The translations under genes were made by a program, and so were the position numbers. The notes below the pieces were generated by a model. That model was not told the DNA's origin and ran no database searches. It was given only the letters and a program-made list of their open reading frames with translations. From Candidatus Gastranaerophilales bacterium (GTDB lineage Bacteria > Cyanobacteriota > Vampirovibrionia > Gastranaerophilales > Gastranaerophilaceae), in NCBI GenBank assembly GCA_017560095.1, contig JAFYOU010000034.1:62001-126000 (forward strand): a stretch of 64,000 nt of DNA, read 5' to 3'. Each line of letters begins with the position of its first letter. Within the stretch, counting starts at the first letter, position 1. Of the stretch, positions 44,968-53,632 are shown piece after piece.

Positions 44968-45586
44968 ATAAATTTCTTGCTAAAACTGGTATATCATCAA
45001 CTTCAAACATAGTATTTGTTTGAATATTATTAGCGTATTCTAATGAAAACATAGCGCATATTATTGCCTCAAGAGCAGAAGCTGGCAACATATTTTCGGG
45101 CATTTGATTAAAATTATATTTAATTTTGAGAGAAGTTTGAAGATTTTTGCAATCTATGCTAGTTCTTGATAAGTAATGCGAGCATAGACCGTATGCTTGT
45201 CTAAGTTGATTAATGTCCGCTCTTATTATTTTAATATTTTGTTCTTTTAATTTTTTAAGAGTATCGGCACATCTTTTAGAGATTCTATTTGTCCAATCGT
45301 TTTTGTTGACTTTAAAATAATTCCCTAAAGATTTGTAGTTTTTTGAATGAATTCTCCATTTTCCATCCAAAAGCTTGTTGTCATATGGAACTGAAGCACA
45401 AATTGCACTTTTTGAAACGTATGGAGAATTTTCAAAAAAGAAGTCAATATCTTGTGCAAAATAAAATTTATCAAGTAAAACTATATTGGAATTTCTATCT
45501 AAAACACAAATTGAGCTATCATAACTTGAAGAGTTAGCCAATGCTAATCCAATAAAATAATTTTCTTTACTTGACAGGCTTTGCAT
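44960..45586 (-). CDS. RNase H-like fold (DUF429-type) protein
   Basis: 208 aa from an ATG that sits 7 bases after a TATACT box. YFIGLALANSSSYDSSICVL, the repeated acidic positions, and SAICASVPYDNKLLDGKWRI follow the beta-strand order of predicted RNase H-like nucleases (DUF429). ASALEAIICAMFSLEYAN resembles its C-terminal helix. The specific biological role is unknown. A longer open frame exists upstream, but it would include the promoter and runs into the divergent gene. Confidence 0.65.
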   Translation of the reverse strand: MQSLSSKENYFIGLALANSSSYDSSICVLDRNSNIVLLDKFYFAQDIDFFFENSPYVSKSAICASVPYDNKLLDGKWRIHSKNYKSLGNYFKVNKNDWTNRISKRCADTLKKLKEQNIKIIRADINQLRQAYGLCSHYLSRTSIDCKNLQTSLKIKYNFNQMPENMLPASALEAIICAMFSLEYANNIQTNTMFEVDDIPVLARNLFS

Positions 45587-45622
45587 AATTAAGAGTATAA
45601 TTAAATTATTAAGTTTTTTCAA
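45571..45622. promoter_or_regulatory. Overlapping divergent promoters
   Basis: On the - strand TTGAAA (45622-45617), 17 bases, TATACT (45599-45594) point to a start at the 45586 ATG. On the + strand TTGACA (45571-45576), 19 bases, TATAAT (45596-45601) drive the ABC exporter. The two -10 boxes overlap by four bases, so the two polymerases should exclude each other. Confidence 0.6.
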
Positions 45623-45632
45623 GGAATTAATT

Positions 45633-47345
45633 TTGAAAACAAATTTGTTTAGTAAAATCATAAATAGATTTTATTTTGAAAATAGAGTTAAATTCTATTT
45701 CTTGTTTTTTTTATCTTTGTTTGCTGGTTTGTTTGAATATATGGGTTTGATTTTAATATTTCAATTTGTTTTATTTTTAACAAATCCGAATGCAAAATAT
45801 TGTCAAAATTTAATTCTATTTTTTGAAAATAATTTTAATGTGGACGAGTTATCTAAAATTAGTCTGATTTTAGGTGTTACAATAGCTTTAATATATATAT
45901 TAAAGAATATATATATGTTGATTTTTACTAGATTTAATAATGAAATTCTACAAGATTTATCGGTTAAAATTACAACAAAAACAATTAAAAATTTGCTTTT
46001 TCAAGATTATTTAAAGGTAAACTCAATACCAAATGAGGAAAAAATAAACATCCTTTCTAAAATTTCATTTGTCGTTTGGCAATATTGCTATAAATATATT
46101 AACTTAATAATAAATTATGCTATTGCATTGATTTTATTAGCATATTTATTTATTAAATTTACAATTCCAGCTATTGTAGCTACGACTTTTATTTCCGTAT
46201 TAGCTTTAATAGAATATAGGTTTTTAAAGGCAAATTCAACTCATCAAAATAAGCATTTTTCAGCTTGTTTTGACGAGATGAATGCTTTAATTTTAAAAAC
46301 AATTACATCCATTAAGGAAATTAAGTTAAACAACAAACAAGATTTTTTTACCAATGAAATAGAAGAAAAATGCAAAGATTATGCGATTTTAAATAAGAAC
46401 AGAAGCTTTTGTGATATTTTCCATGTGTATTTTACCGAAATTTCTGTTATGCTTGCGATGATTTTAGTTTTGGGGATTTTATTTTATACAACAAGTTTTG
46501 ATAATCAAATTTTAATTACAACTATTTGTACAATTTGTGTTATTATTCTTCGTTTAACTCCTGTTATAAACCGTGCTCAAAGTTGTCTTTATTCAATTAA
46601 TTCAAATCGAAGTCTTGTTGTGGAACTTCTTGAATTTGATGATAAATTTGATAATAATTTAACTTTTTCTACGACCAATAAAAAATTATCTTTTAATGAT
46701 TCGATTGAATTAAAAAACATTAATTTTTCATACCAGAATGATAATGGTTTGAAAAATATAAATCTAAAGATAAAAAAGGGTGAATTCGTTGGAATAGTTG
46801 GAAAATCAGGTTGTTATAAAACAACTCTTTCATTGATTTTATCTGGATTAATTAAACCTGAGAGTGGACATGTTGTTGTTGATAATAATATTTTGAGCGA
46901 TTTCGATTATCAAAAATGGCAAAATAATATTGCTCTTTTATCTCAAGATTTTGTAATTTTGTTTGATGAAATTAAAAATAATGAGTACATCGAGAAATTA
47001 AATTTAAAAACAGATTCTAAAGTGAACGAAATGTCATACGGGCAAAAGCAACGTTTGGCGTTGGCCAATATTTTAGCTCAAGATAAAAGTGTTTTAATTT
47101 TAGATGAAATAACTAGCTCTTCTGATGTTATTGTTGAAAATGAAATTAGCAATATTTTATTAAATTTAAAAAAAGAAAAAACAATTATTGCTATTGCTCA
47201 TAGGTTAAATATTTTAAAACATTGCGATAAGATTATTTATATGCATGATGGTAAAATAATTGATATTGATACTTTTGATTCTTTAAATAAAAAGTATTCA
47301 GAGTTCAATAAGATGGTTGAATTGTCTGGATTTAAAATAAGCTAG
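45633..47345 (+). CDS. ABC exporter-type ATPase/permease with divergent nucleotide motifs
   Basis: 570 aa half-transporter: six membrane helices (1-330), then an ATPase domain. Walker A is GKSGCYKTT at 390-398, where the usual glycine before Lys396 is Tyr395. The signature is MSYGQKQR (467-474) instead of LSGGQ. Walker B VLILDE, D-loop-like SSSD and switch His (AIAHRL) are intact. The stretch between Q-loop and signature is short. The TTG start has AAGGA about 8 bases upstream. Substrate unknown; transport activity is uncertain because of the altered motifs. Confidence 0.88.
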   Translation: MKTNLFSKIINRFYFENRVKFYFLFFLSLFAGLFEYMGLILIFQFVLFLTNPNAKYCQNLILFFENNFNVDELSKISLILGVTIALIYILKNIYMLIFTRFNNEILQDLSVKITTKTIKNLLFQDYLKVNSIPNEEKINILSKISFVVWQYCYKYINLIINYAIALILLAYLFIKFTIPAIVATTFISVLALIEYRFLKANSTHQNKHFSACFDEMNALILKTITSIKEIKLNNKQDFFTNEIEEKCKDYAILNKNRSFCDIFHVYFTEISVMLAMILVLGILFYTTSFDNQILITTICTICVIILRLTPVINRAQSCLYSINSNRSLVVELLEFDDKFDNNLTFSTTNKKLSFNDSIELKNINFSYQNDNGLKNINLKIKKGEFVGIVGKSGCYKTTLSLILSGLIKPESGHVVVDNNILSDFDYQKWQNNIALLSQDFVILFDEIKNNEYIEKLNLKTDSKVNEMSYGQKQRLALANILAQDKSVLILDEITSSSDVIVENEISNILLNLKKEKTIIAIAHRLNILKHCDKIIYMHDGKIIDIDTFDSLNKKYSEFNKMVELSGFKIS

Positions 47346-47929
47346 TTTTGATTCATTTGATTATATATATCTAAGATTTTTTTAGCTTGTTTTTCTTTAT
47401 GTAGCTCTTTATAGCAGTAGGCTAAATTAAAATAATAATCTTTGTTTCTTGAATCTAATTCAATTGCTTTGATTAGATTTTTCTTTGCAGCTTCAAAGTT
47501 TTTTAATTTTATTTGACAACAAGCTAAATTATAATAGCTACTTGCAAAATTTTTATTGTATTTGATTGCAAGTTCAAAATTGTTTGAAGCCAAAAGCCAA
47601 GAATTTCTTGATGCAAAAATGCAACCTAAATTGTAATATGCTTTATAAAAAGTGTAATTTTTATCTAAGGCTTTGTTTAAATTTTGAATAGCCATATTGT
47701 CATCATTGTTTTCTTGGGCAATATTTGCTAACAGTAAAAAAACTTCTTCATTTTTTTCGCTTGCAGGAAGGTTGTCTAGTAATTTAAATGCTTCATTGTA
47801 ATTTCCTGTTGTATATAAAGCAATTGCTTGCTGCTTAATTTCTGATATATTGTCATTATTTGTTGCAAATGTTATATTAATGGTGTTCAAACTTAATAAC
47901 AACACGATTAATAAAAATAATCTAAACAA
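47342..47929 (-). CDS. Exported tetratricopeptide-repeat protein
   Basis: 195 aa. A signal peptide (LFRLFLLIVLLLSLNTINITFA) precedes four to five TPR units, for example FYKAYYNLGCIFASRNSWLL, ASSYYNLACCQIKLKNFEAA and DYYFNLAYCYKELHKE. TPRs are protein-binding scaffolds; in the periplasm they often serve envelope assembly. The start is a TTG with AAGGGG 6 bases before it, chosen over a GTG 27 bases upstream. The stop shares CTAG with the convergent ABC exporter stop. Confidence 0.82.
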   Translation of the reverse strand: MFRLFLLIVLLLSLNTINITFATNNDNISEIKQQAIALYTTGNYNEAFKLLDNLPASEKNEEVFLLLANIAQENNDDNMAIQNLNKALDKNYTFYKAYYNLGCIFASRNSWLLASNNFELAIKYNKNFASSYYNLACCQIKLKNFEAAKKNLIKAIELDSRNKDYYFNLAYCYKELHKEKQAKKILDIYNQMNQN

Positions 47930-48024
47930 GTAAATCCCCTTCTGAAAATTGTACACTAGAATGATACACTAAATTATTGGGTTTGTGTATATGTAACAAA
48001 AAAATAATTTTTTTATTTTTTGTG

Positions 48025-48033
48025 TGATATAAT
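48025..48033 (+). promoter_or_regulatory. Extended -10 promoter of the LCP gene; predicted leaderless
   Basis: TGATATAAT is an extended -10 (TGnTATAAT). The expected start is 48040, directly before the GTG at 48041. No Shine-Dalgarno is present. Confidence 0.5.
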
Positions 48034-48040
48034 TAGCTAT

Positions 48041-49342
48041 GTGAGTAGAGACAACAATATGAATAGTAGCCTAGATGATAGAATGCAGGTTTATAGGATA
48101 CCTATTAGACCTCAATACAAAAGAAGAAGACGCCCCAAAAAGCAAAATAATTTTCCTAGATTTCTGCTTTTTTTGGCTGTAATTGTAGGCTGTATTTTTT
48201 ATTTTGTAAATCATAAAATTGAATCTGACACAAGCGCGCCTGTAGCTTCTTCTTCGCGTTCTCCAATTGATTTTAATTTTAATTTTTCACCTAGAACGCA
48301 AAATATTCTTGTCTTAGGAGTAGATTCTGCATCAAACGAAGATAATCCTTTTAGGGGCAATCGCTCTGATACAATACTTTTGGTTAGTGTTGCACCTTAT
48401 GGGAAAAACATAAATGTTATTTCTATACCAAGAGACTCAAAAGTATATATTTCAGGGAAAAATAAAACTGACAAAATTAATCACGCTTTTTCTCAAGGCG
48501 GTGCAAAATTGGCCGTTAAAACCGTTGAAGAAACTTTTGGTGTAAAAATTCATAATTATCTTGCAATATCAAATGCTGGCGTAATCAAAGCAATCGATAT
48601 TCTGGGAGGCTTGCCTATATATGTAGAGAAAGATATGAAGTATAATGATTATACAGCAAAACTTCATATTAATTTAAAACAAGGAAATCATATATTAACG
48701 GGTAAGCAAGTTGAGGGGTATTTAAGGTTTCGCCATGATTCTTTTGGGGATATTGGAAGAATTAGAAGACAACAATGGTTTTTTGACGCGCTTTCATCTC
48801 ACTTAAAAAATCCTGTAACCGTTGTTAAGTTACCTGAATTACTTAAGGTTATTCCAGATTATATTCAGACTGATTTATCTGCTTATGATTTAACTAAATA
48901 TTTAGGAATGGCTAAGAATATTGATTCATCTTCGATACAAATTGCAACAATACCAGGTGCACCTTCTACAAAAGGAGTTATTAGTTATTGGATAATTGAG
49001 CCTGAAAAAACTCAAGAGTTAATAAACAAAATGGTTTATAGAAATAAAACAAATTTTGATACTAAGGATTTATCTATTGGAATTTTATATGCAACTTCAA
49101 GTTTTGATAGTGCAACAATGATTAAAGATGAACTAGAATCAAAAGGTTTAACTGTTAAAATGCAGGCGTCCGATAATGTATCCAAAAATTATATAGCAAT
49201 ACATAACCTTGATGTAGCGGGCGATGTTATATCTGAACTTAAGAAGACAATTCCTGAAATAAAAGACAAACATACAATTTATGACCCAATAGGAATTAAT
49301 CGCACGGGTCGTGATATGACAATTGTTGTATCGGATTTATAA
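48041..49342 (+). CDS. LytR-CpsA-Psr (LCP) family glycopolymer ligase-like protein
   Basis: 433 aa from the GTG at 48041; an ATG at 48059 is the alternative. A basic cytoplasmic tail (KRRRRPKK) precedes one membrane helix (about 45-64), then the LCP domain (about 90-260): NILVLGVDSASNEDNPFRGN, RSDTILLVSV, NVISIPRDSKVYI, KINHAFSQGG and YLRFRHDSFGDIGRIRRQQ contain the Arg/Asp set that binds a polyprenyl pyrophosphate. The LytR_C domain ends the protein (SIGILYATSSFDSATMIKDE). The family attaches glycopolymers to peptidoglycan at the outer face of the membrane. Confidence 0.93.
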   Translation: MSRDNNMNSSLDDRMQVYRIPIRPQYKRRRRPKKQNNFPRFLLFLAVIVGCIFYFVNHKIESDTSAPVASSSRSPIDFNFNFSPRTQNILVLGVDSASNEDNPFRGNRSDTILLVSVAPYGKNINVISIPRDSKVYISGKNKTDKINHAFSQGGAKLAVKTVEETFGVKIHNYLAISNAGVIKAIDILGGLPIYVEKDMKYNDYTAKLHINLKQGNHILTGKQVEGYLRFRHDSFGDIGRIRRQQWFFDALSSHLKNPVTVVKLPELLKVIPDYIQTDLSAYDLTKYLGMAKNIDSSSIQIATIPGAPSTKGVISYWIIEPEKTQELINKMVYRNKTNFDTKDLSIGILYATSSFDSATMIKDELESKGLTVKMQASDNVSKNYIAIHNLDVAGDVISELKKTIPEIKDKHTIYDPIGINRTGRDMTIVVSDL

Positions 49343-49428
49343 AAATACATTGTTTAGACTAATGCAAAAAAGTTTAAATTATTCTATTGGTTGATTTAAT
49401 AAGTTTAATTCTGTTAGAGAATTAAACT

Positions 49429-49611
49429 ATGATTTGTAATCAAAATGAAAAATATTTGTTAAAATTTATATCTTCTCAAGGTTCAAAAGGTAAAGAAAAT
49501 GAGCTTTTGGAAGTTATTTTTAAACTTGGCATTAAGCTGAATTTTAAAAATTCGAATTCAGTTTATCAAATTATTGATGAACTTAATTATGCGAATTATC
49601 ATATAAGCTAG
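49429..49611 (+). CDS. Small hypothetical protein
   Basis: 60 aa, basic and helical (MICNQNEKYLLKFISSQGSK...), with no membrane segment and no domain I recognise. It ends 11 bases before the diguanylate cyclase ATG on the same strand, so it may be a leader gene of that transcript. Upstream only AGAGA offers ribosome binding. Real but uncertain. Confidence 0.45.
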   Translation: MICNQNEKYLLKFISSQGSKGKENELLEVIFKLGIKLNFKNSNSVYQIIDELNYANYHIS

Positions 49612-49622
49612 ATTGGAAAAGT

Positions 49623-51410
49623 ATGAAAGAAAGTTATAAAAAGTTATTAACATATATTGTTTATACGTTAATTGTTGTGGGCATTTTTACTTTGTTGTTT
49701 TGCCTTGGAAAAAATGAATCATTTCAAAAATTTGCAGATAAAATTGAAGCAAGTTCTTTTGATTTAAGGCAAACATTCATTGCGCATCACAAAGAAGCTA
49801 ACAAAGATATTGCTATTGTTGCAATTGATGATGCAACTTATGAATATATAATGGATAAATATGGTTCTTGGCCAATTTCAAGAAAAATATGGGCTGATAT
49901 GATTAATTTTATAGAAATTGCAAAGCCTAAAAATATAATTTTTGATTTATTGTTTATAAAGTCAAATTTAAATGATGTTGAATCCGACAAAGCGTTAATT
50001 GAAGCTGTTAAAAAGTATTCTAATGTATATTTATCAATGAATTTTGACAATTATGATGATCGAGTTAGAAAATCACCTAATCTTGATGATAAGTTAAAAT
50101 TAAAAATTAAAAAAGGGGAGTTGGCAGATAATCAATTTATTACTTTCCAAAATGCAAGAGCTATTATGAAAGAGCTATCTAGTGTAACCGATAGTATTGG
50201 TTCGATTAACGTTACAAGAGACGAAGATGGAATTATTAGAAATTTGACACCGATATTTAAATATAAGGGCGATTATTATCCCAACTTATCTTTAAAAGTT
50301 GTCATGGATTTATATAATGTTGAAGAAATTGAAATTAAAGATAATAAAATATATTTAAACGACGAGCATATAATACCGCTTGATAATACTCAAAGAGCGA
50401 TTTTAAACTGGTATGGTGCATCAAAAACATATGAACACATTCCTATGTGGATAATAATTGAAGCGCAAAAAAATAATGATTTAGATTTTGTTGAAAAATT
50501 TAGAAATAAAACAATATATGTTGGCACAACTGCAACAAGTTTGTCTGATATTAAGAGTGTTCCAACTGCTCATAATATTGCAGGAGTTGAACTTCACACT
50601 ACATTTTTAAATAATGTTATTGATAATAATTTTATAAAAAAAGTTAGTCCAGAAGCAAATTTCATAATTTCTATATTCTTATCTCTGATGGTTGGATATT
50701 GTGTTTTGCAAACAGTGTCGGTGTTAAAGACTATTGTATTTTTATGTGTTACCTTAATTTTTTATGCAGTTGTTTCGGTTTTTGCAATGTCTCACTTTAA
50801 TTTATGGATAGGTATAGTACTTCCGTATTTTTCGGCAATTATTACATTTATCTTGACTTATTGTGAAAAATATTTATTAAGATCTAAAGATTATGAGCAA
50901 GCATACAAAATGGCAGTGACAGACGGCTTGACACAGTTGTATAATCATAGATATTTTCAAGAGCAAATGATTAATAACATAAATGCTTTTAAAAGGTATG
51001 GAACTGTCTTTTCATTAATATTGATTGATATTGATTTTTTCAAAAAATTTAATGATACCTATGGACACCAATCTGGGGATTGCGTATTAAAGCAAGTTGC
51101 AAATATTTTAAAAAAGAATTCAAGAACATCTGACATTGCTTGCCGTTATGGTGGCGAAGAAATGGCTATTATTCTAACAAATACAAATAAAGAAGAGGCT
51201 GTAGTAACGGCAAATAAGGTTTGCCTTGCTGTTAGAAATAACAAGTTTATATTAGCTGATGGACAAAAAGTAAATGTAACAATTTCTGTTGGTGTAGCAA
51301 CTGTAGGTGAAAATGGTGAAAAGCCACAAGAAATTATCGAGTATTCAGATAAATGTCTATATATTGCCAAAGAAAACGGAAGAAACCAAGTAGTTTCAGA
51401 AGTTAGCTAA
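49623..51410 (+). CDS. CHASE2 sensor diguanylate cyclase (GGDEF)
   Basis: 595 aa. A membrane helix (about 12-28), an extracytoplasmic CHASE2 domain (about 30-330; DIAIVAIDDATYEYIMDKYG, WPISRKIWADMI, IIFDLLF, YVGTTATSLSDI), three helices (about 345-415), then GGDEF (about 435-595). The active-site motif is GGEEM at 510-514 in place of GGEEF. The inhibitory I-site RTSD is at 501-504, five residues before it. It should make cyclic di-GMP in response to an outside signal and be product-inhibited. Its stop overlaps the XRE gene stop. Confidence 0.93.
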   Translation: MKESYKKLLTYIVYTLIVVGIFTLLFCLGKNESFQKFADKIEASSFDLRQTFIAHHKEANKDIAIVAIDDATYEYIMDKYGSWPISRKIWADMINFIEIAKPKNIIFDLLFIKSNLNDVESDKALIEAVKKYSNVYLSMNFDNYDDRVRKSPNLDDKLKLKIKKGELADNQFITFQNARAIMKELSSVTDSIGSINVTRDEDGIIRNLTPIFKYKGDYYPNLSLKVVMDLYNVEEIEIKDNKIYLNDEHIIPLDNTQRAILNWYGASKTYEHIPMWIIIEAQKNNDLDFVEKFRNKTIYVGTTATSLSDIKSVPTAHNIAGVELHTTFLNNVIDNNFIKKVSPEANFIISIFLSLMVGYCVLQTVSVLKTIVFLCVTLIFYAVVSVFAMSHFNLWIGIVLPYFSAIITFILTYCEKYLLRSKDYEQAYKMAVTDGLTQLYNHRYFQEQMINNINAFKRYGTVFSLILIDIDFFKKFNDTYGHQSGDCVLKQVANILKKNSRTSDIACRYGGEEMAIILTNTNKEEAVVTANKVCLAVRNNKFILADGQKVNVTISVGVATVGENGEKPQEIIEYSDKCLYIAKENGRNQVVSEVS

Positions 51411-51835
51411 TCAGTTAATTGAAATGGGCACTTGGAACATCTTGCTTTTGGCCGTAAGATTAAATTGTCTTCCAGGTCGTATAATTTTGCTATTCTTGTA
51501 ATTAGCTTTTCGCCACATAGTGGGCAATTGATTACAAAATTAGGATTTTGCGAATTTAATAAAATCATTTCTCGAATTGAATCCATTTGCGAATTTTTTG
51601 TTAAAGCAAAATCCGTTTTCATTTCATATTGTTTAATTTCTTTGTTTTCTATTTTTAAACCTTTAGCAAGCTTTTGTCTTATGGTTGAAGCTAAAAATAA
51701 TTCAAGTCCTTGTTCGATTGCTTGAATTTGTTCAAGAGTTAAACTTGACCTAAAAGCTAAATCTTCTTGAGATAAGCCCATTTGCTCTCTTTTTTGAGCA
51801 ACAAATTGCCCTAGTGAAATATCTTGTTTTTTCAT
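51407..51835 (-). CDS. XRE-type HTH protein with C-terminal zinc ribbon
   Basis: 142 aa. Helix-turn-helix about 9-62 (GQFVAQKREQMGLSQEDLAF, LEQIQAIEQG). The C-terminal Cys4 ribbon has C104/C107 and C133/C136 (CPLCGEKLITR ... RCSKC). Such regulators bind DNA as dimers; the target here is unknown. TGTTAAAAT, an extended -10 (51850-51842), ends 6 bases before the ATG and there is no Shine-Dalgarno, so the mRNA is probably leaderless. Confidence 0.85.
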   Translation of the reverse strand: MKKQDISLGQFVAQKREQMGLSQEDLAFRSSLTLEQIQAIEQGLELFLASTIRQKLAKGLKIENKEIKQYEMKTDFALTKNSQMDSIREMILLNSQNPNFVINCPLCGEKLITRIAKLYDLEDNLILRPKARCSKCPFQLTD

Positions 51836-51859
51836 ATGAATATTTTAACATTAAATGCA

Positions 51860-51891
51860 AAAAATCGCTCTATTTTATTAGAGCGATTTTA
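51860..51891. terminator. Terminator of the gene at 51915-52283
   Basis: AAAATCGCTCT and AGAGCGATTTT form an 11-bp stem over an 8-base loop, 24 bases past the stop on the - strand. Confidence 0.85.
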
Positions 51892-51914
51892 CTTATAAAA
51901 TCTATTTATTATTT

Positions 51915-52283
51915 TTATTCTGATTTTCCAGAAAATAAACTCTTAATCCAATCTACAACTTTTATGCCAAGCTCTATTCCTTTAAACATGGAGATCTTTA
52001 TTCCACCACATTCTTCATACTTATCGTTAATTTGGCCAATTTTATCAATAAATGATAATTCTTCATTATTGATAATTTCTAAAAATTCTTCTCGCTGTTC
52101 AGCAAGTGGGTCTATATTTTTATCAGTTTTTGATTTTAAAACATCTAAGCTAAAATTAAATAAATTGCCAATATTTTCACCAACTTCCATACCGTATTCT
52201 ACACCTTTAGAAATCGTACCTTTAGTTGCATTTATGTCATATTTTGAACCTAAGATATTTGTAACTTGCTCAGTTGTTGCCAT
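51915..52283 (-). CDS. Small helical protein of unknown function
   Basis: 122 aa, mostly predicted amphipathic helix, acidic middle. The C-terminus (MFKGIELGIKVVDWIKSLFS) could lie on a membrane surface. No signal peptide or known domain. AAAGAGAG precedes the ATG, and it has its own terminator, so it is a monocistronic gene. An 18-base poly-T tract lies about 85 bases upstream. Confidence 0.55.
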   Translation of the reverse strand: MATTEQVTNILGSKYDINATKGTISKGVEYGMEVGENIGNLFNFSLDVLKSKTDKNIDPLAEQREEFLEIINNEELSFIDKIGQINDKYEECGGIKISMFKGIELGIKVVDWIKSLFSGKSE

Positions 52284-52367
52284 TGTAAATCTCTCTTTCT
52301 TTTAAAATTTAATCTCTCGTATCTAATTAAAAAACGTTTTTATAATTTTGATATATTAATAAAGTCG

Positions 52368-52385
52368 TTTTTTTTTTTTTTTTTT
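52368..52385 (+). repeat. 18-base poly-T homopolymer
   Basis: An uninterrupted run of T at 52368-52385 in the 283-base gap between two - strand genes. On the - strand it is a poly-A tract about 85 bases upstream of the 51915-52283 start. It may be length-variable or a sequencing artefact. The rest of the gap is AT-rich with one hairpin. Confidence 0.8.
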
Positions 52386-52515
52386 GATAGTTCAACCTTT
52401 AATTGTTAAGTATTTGTTACAAATAATAAAAATAACTTATGTTGTTTTTCTCTCTTTTTTCCTCATTCCGAGGCTTTAGCTGAAAAATCTCAAAAGTATA
52501 CCAAATAAAATCAAC

Positions 52516-52546
52516 AAAAAACTCTCTAAAAATATTAGAGAGTTTT
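52516..52546 (-). terminator. Terminator of the activase gene
   Basis: AAAAACTCTCTAA-AAATA-TTAGAGAGTTTT, about 12 bp of stem, 20 bases beyond the activase stop on the - strand. Confidence 0.88.
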
Positions 52547-52566
52547 AAATTAATTTTTTAATTTTT

Positions 52567-53577
52567 CTATGAAATATCCCATCTTCCGCAGGTTCCGCCC
52601 CAGCGAGCAATAATATTCCCTTTTATATCTCCAATTTTTGTAATTGTACTTCTATCTTGTTCTTCTTTTCCTTCTAAAATTGTGATTACTTCACAATTAT
52701 TAGAACAACCTGTGCATGTGCAAGTTATAGAATGGAATTCCATGTCTTTAATTGTCCAACCTTTAAATTTTGTTGGAGCATTTGTGTATTGATGATGTTC
52801 CATAGCTAGCATTGCTGCACCAATTGCACCCATGGTTTGATGGTGTGGCGGAACAATGATTTCGCATCCTAATTCCTCTTCAAAAGCTTTTACCATACCT
52901 TTATTTGTAGCAACTCCACCTTGGAAGGAAATTTTTGGAAGTAAATCTTTTCCAAGTGCTAAGTTTGCAATGTAGTTTCTTACTAGCGCTTGGCATAATC
53001 CGTATAATAAGTCTTCAACAGCATAGCCCAATTGTTGTTTATGGATTAAATCAGATTCGGCAAATACGCCACATCGACCAGCAATTCTAGCCGGAGATTT
53101 TGATTTTAGAGCGATATCTCCAAAATCTTTAATATCAACATTTAATCTTTGTGCTTGGTGATCTAAAAAGCTTCCAGTTCCAGCTGCGCAAACTGTATTC
53201 ATTGCAAAATCAGTAACGATGCCGTCTCTTAAAATTATGATTTTTGAATCTTGCCCGCCAATTTCTAAAATTGTTTGAACCCCAGGAACGGCGCTTGAAG
53301 CTGCAACGGCGTGGGCTGTAATTTCATTTTTAATTACATCTGCACCTACCAAAGCTCCTGCTAGGTTTCTTCCAGAACCAGTTGTACCAACAGCACTTAT
53401 TTTATATTCTCGCCCATTGGCTTGAGATAATAAATTATCTAAGCATTTTTGAACCGCTATTACAGGCTGACCTGCGGTTCTGGTCATATAACTATCTACA
53501 TGAACTCCGTTTTCATCGACAAGTGCGATTTTAGTAGTAACGGAACCTACATCTATTCCTAAATATACTTTCATCAT
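52567..53577 (-). CDS. 2-hydroxyacyl-CoA dehydratase activase-type ATPase (HgdC/BadF/BcrA family)
   Basis: 336 aa, ASKHA-fold ATPase. LGIDVGSVTTKIALVDENG is the phosphate-1 motif; ILEIGGQDSKII, NTVCAAGTGSFLDHQ and IAGRCGVFAESD give the two cysteines that hold a [4Fe-4S] cluster across the dimer; FQGGVATNKG follows. A Cys-rich tail (CTCTGCSNNC ... GGTCGRWD) is typical of the CoA-substrate-specific activases. It feeds low-potential electrons to a dehydratase, absent from this window. It has no Shine-Dalgarno; TAAAAT at 53589-53584 ends 6 bases before the ATG. Confidence 0.9.
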   Translation of the reverse strand: MMKVYLGIDVGSVTTKIALVDENGVHVDSYMTRTAGQPVIAVQKCLDNLLSQANGREYKISAVGTTGSGRNLAGALVGADVIKNEITAHAVAASSAVPGVQTILEIGGQDSKIIILRDGIVTDFAMNTVCAAGTGSFLDHQAQRLNVDIKDFGDIALKSKSPARIAGRCGVFAESDLIHKQQLGYAVEDLLYGLCQALVRNYIANLALGKDLLPKISFQGGVATNKGMVKAFEEELGCEIIVPPHHQTMGAIGAAMLAMEHHQYTNAPTKFKGWTIKDMEFHSITCTCTGCSNNCEVITILEGKEEQDRSTITKIGDIKGNIIARWGGTCGRWDIS

Positions 53578-53617
53578 GGTTTAATTTTATTACAAAAATA
53601 GATTTTTAAAAGAAATT

Positions 53618-53626
53618 TGTTATAAT
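53618..53626 (+). promoter_or_regulatory. Extended -10 promoter of the phosphohexomutase gene; predicted leaderless
   Basis: TGTTATAAT fits TGnTATAAT exactly; the expected start point, 7 bases on, is the A of the ATG at 53633. No recognisable -35 is needed for this class. Confidence 0.55.
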
Positions 53627-53632
53627 GCTTTT

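Noticed and set aside
52441-52500. Third copy of the GC-rich repeat (CCTCATTCCGAGG...)
   Set aside because: Only a short self-complementary stretch; it does not align with the shared blocks of the other two arrays.
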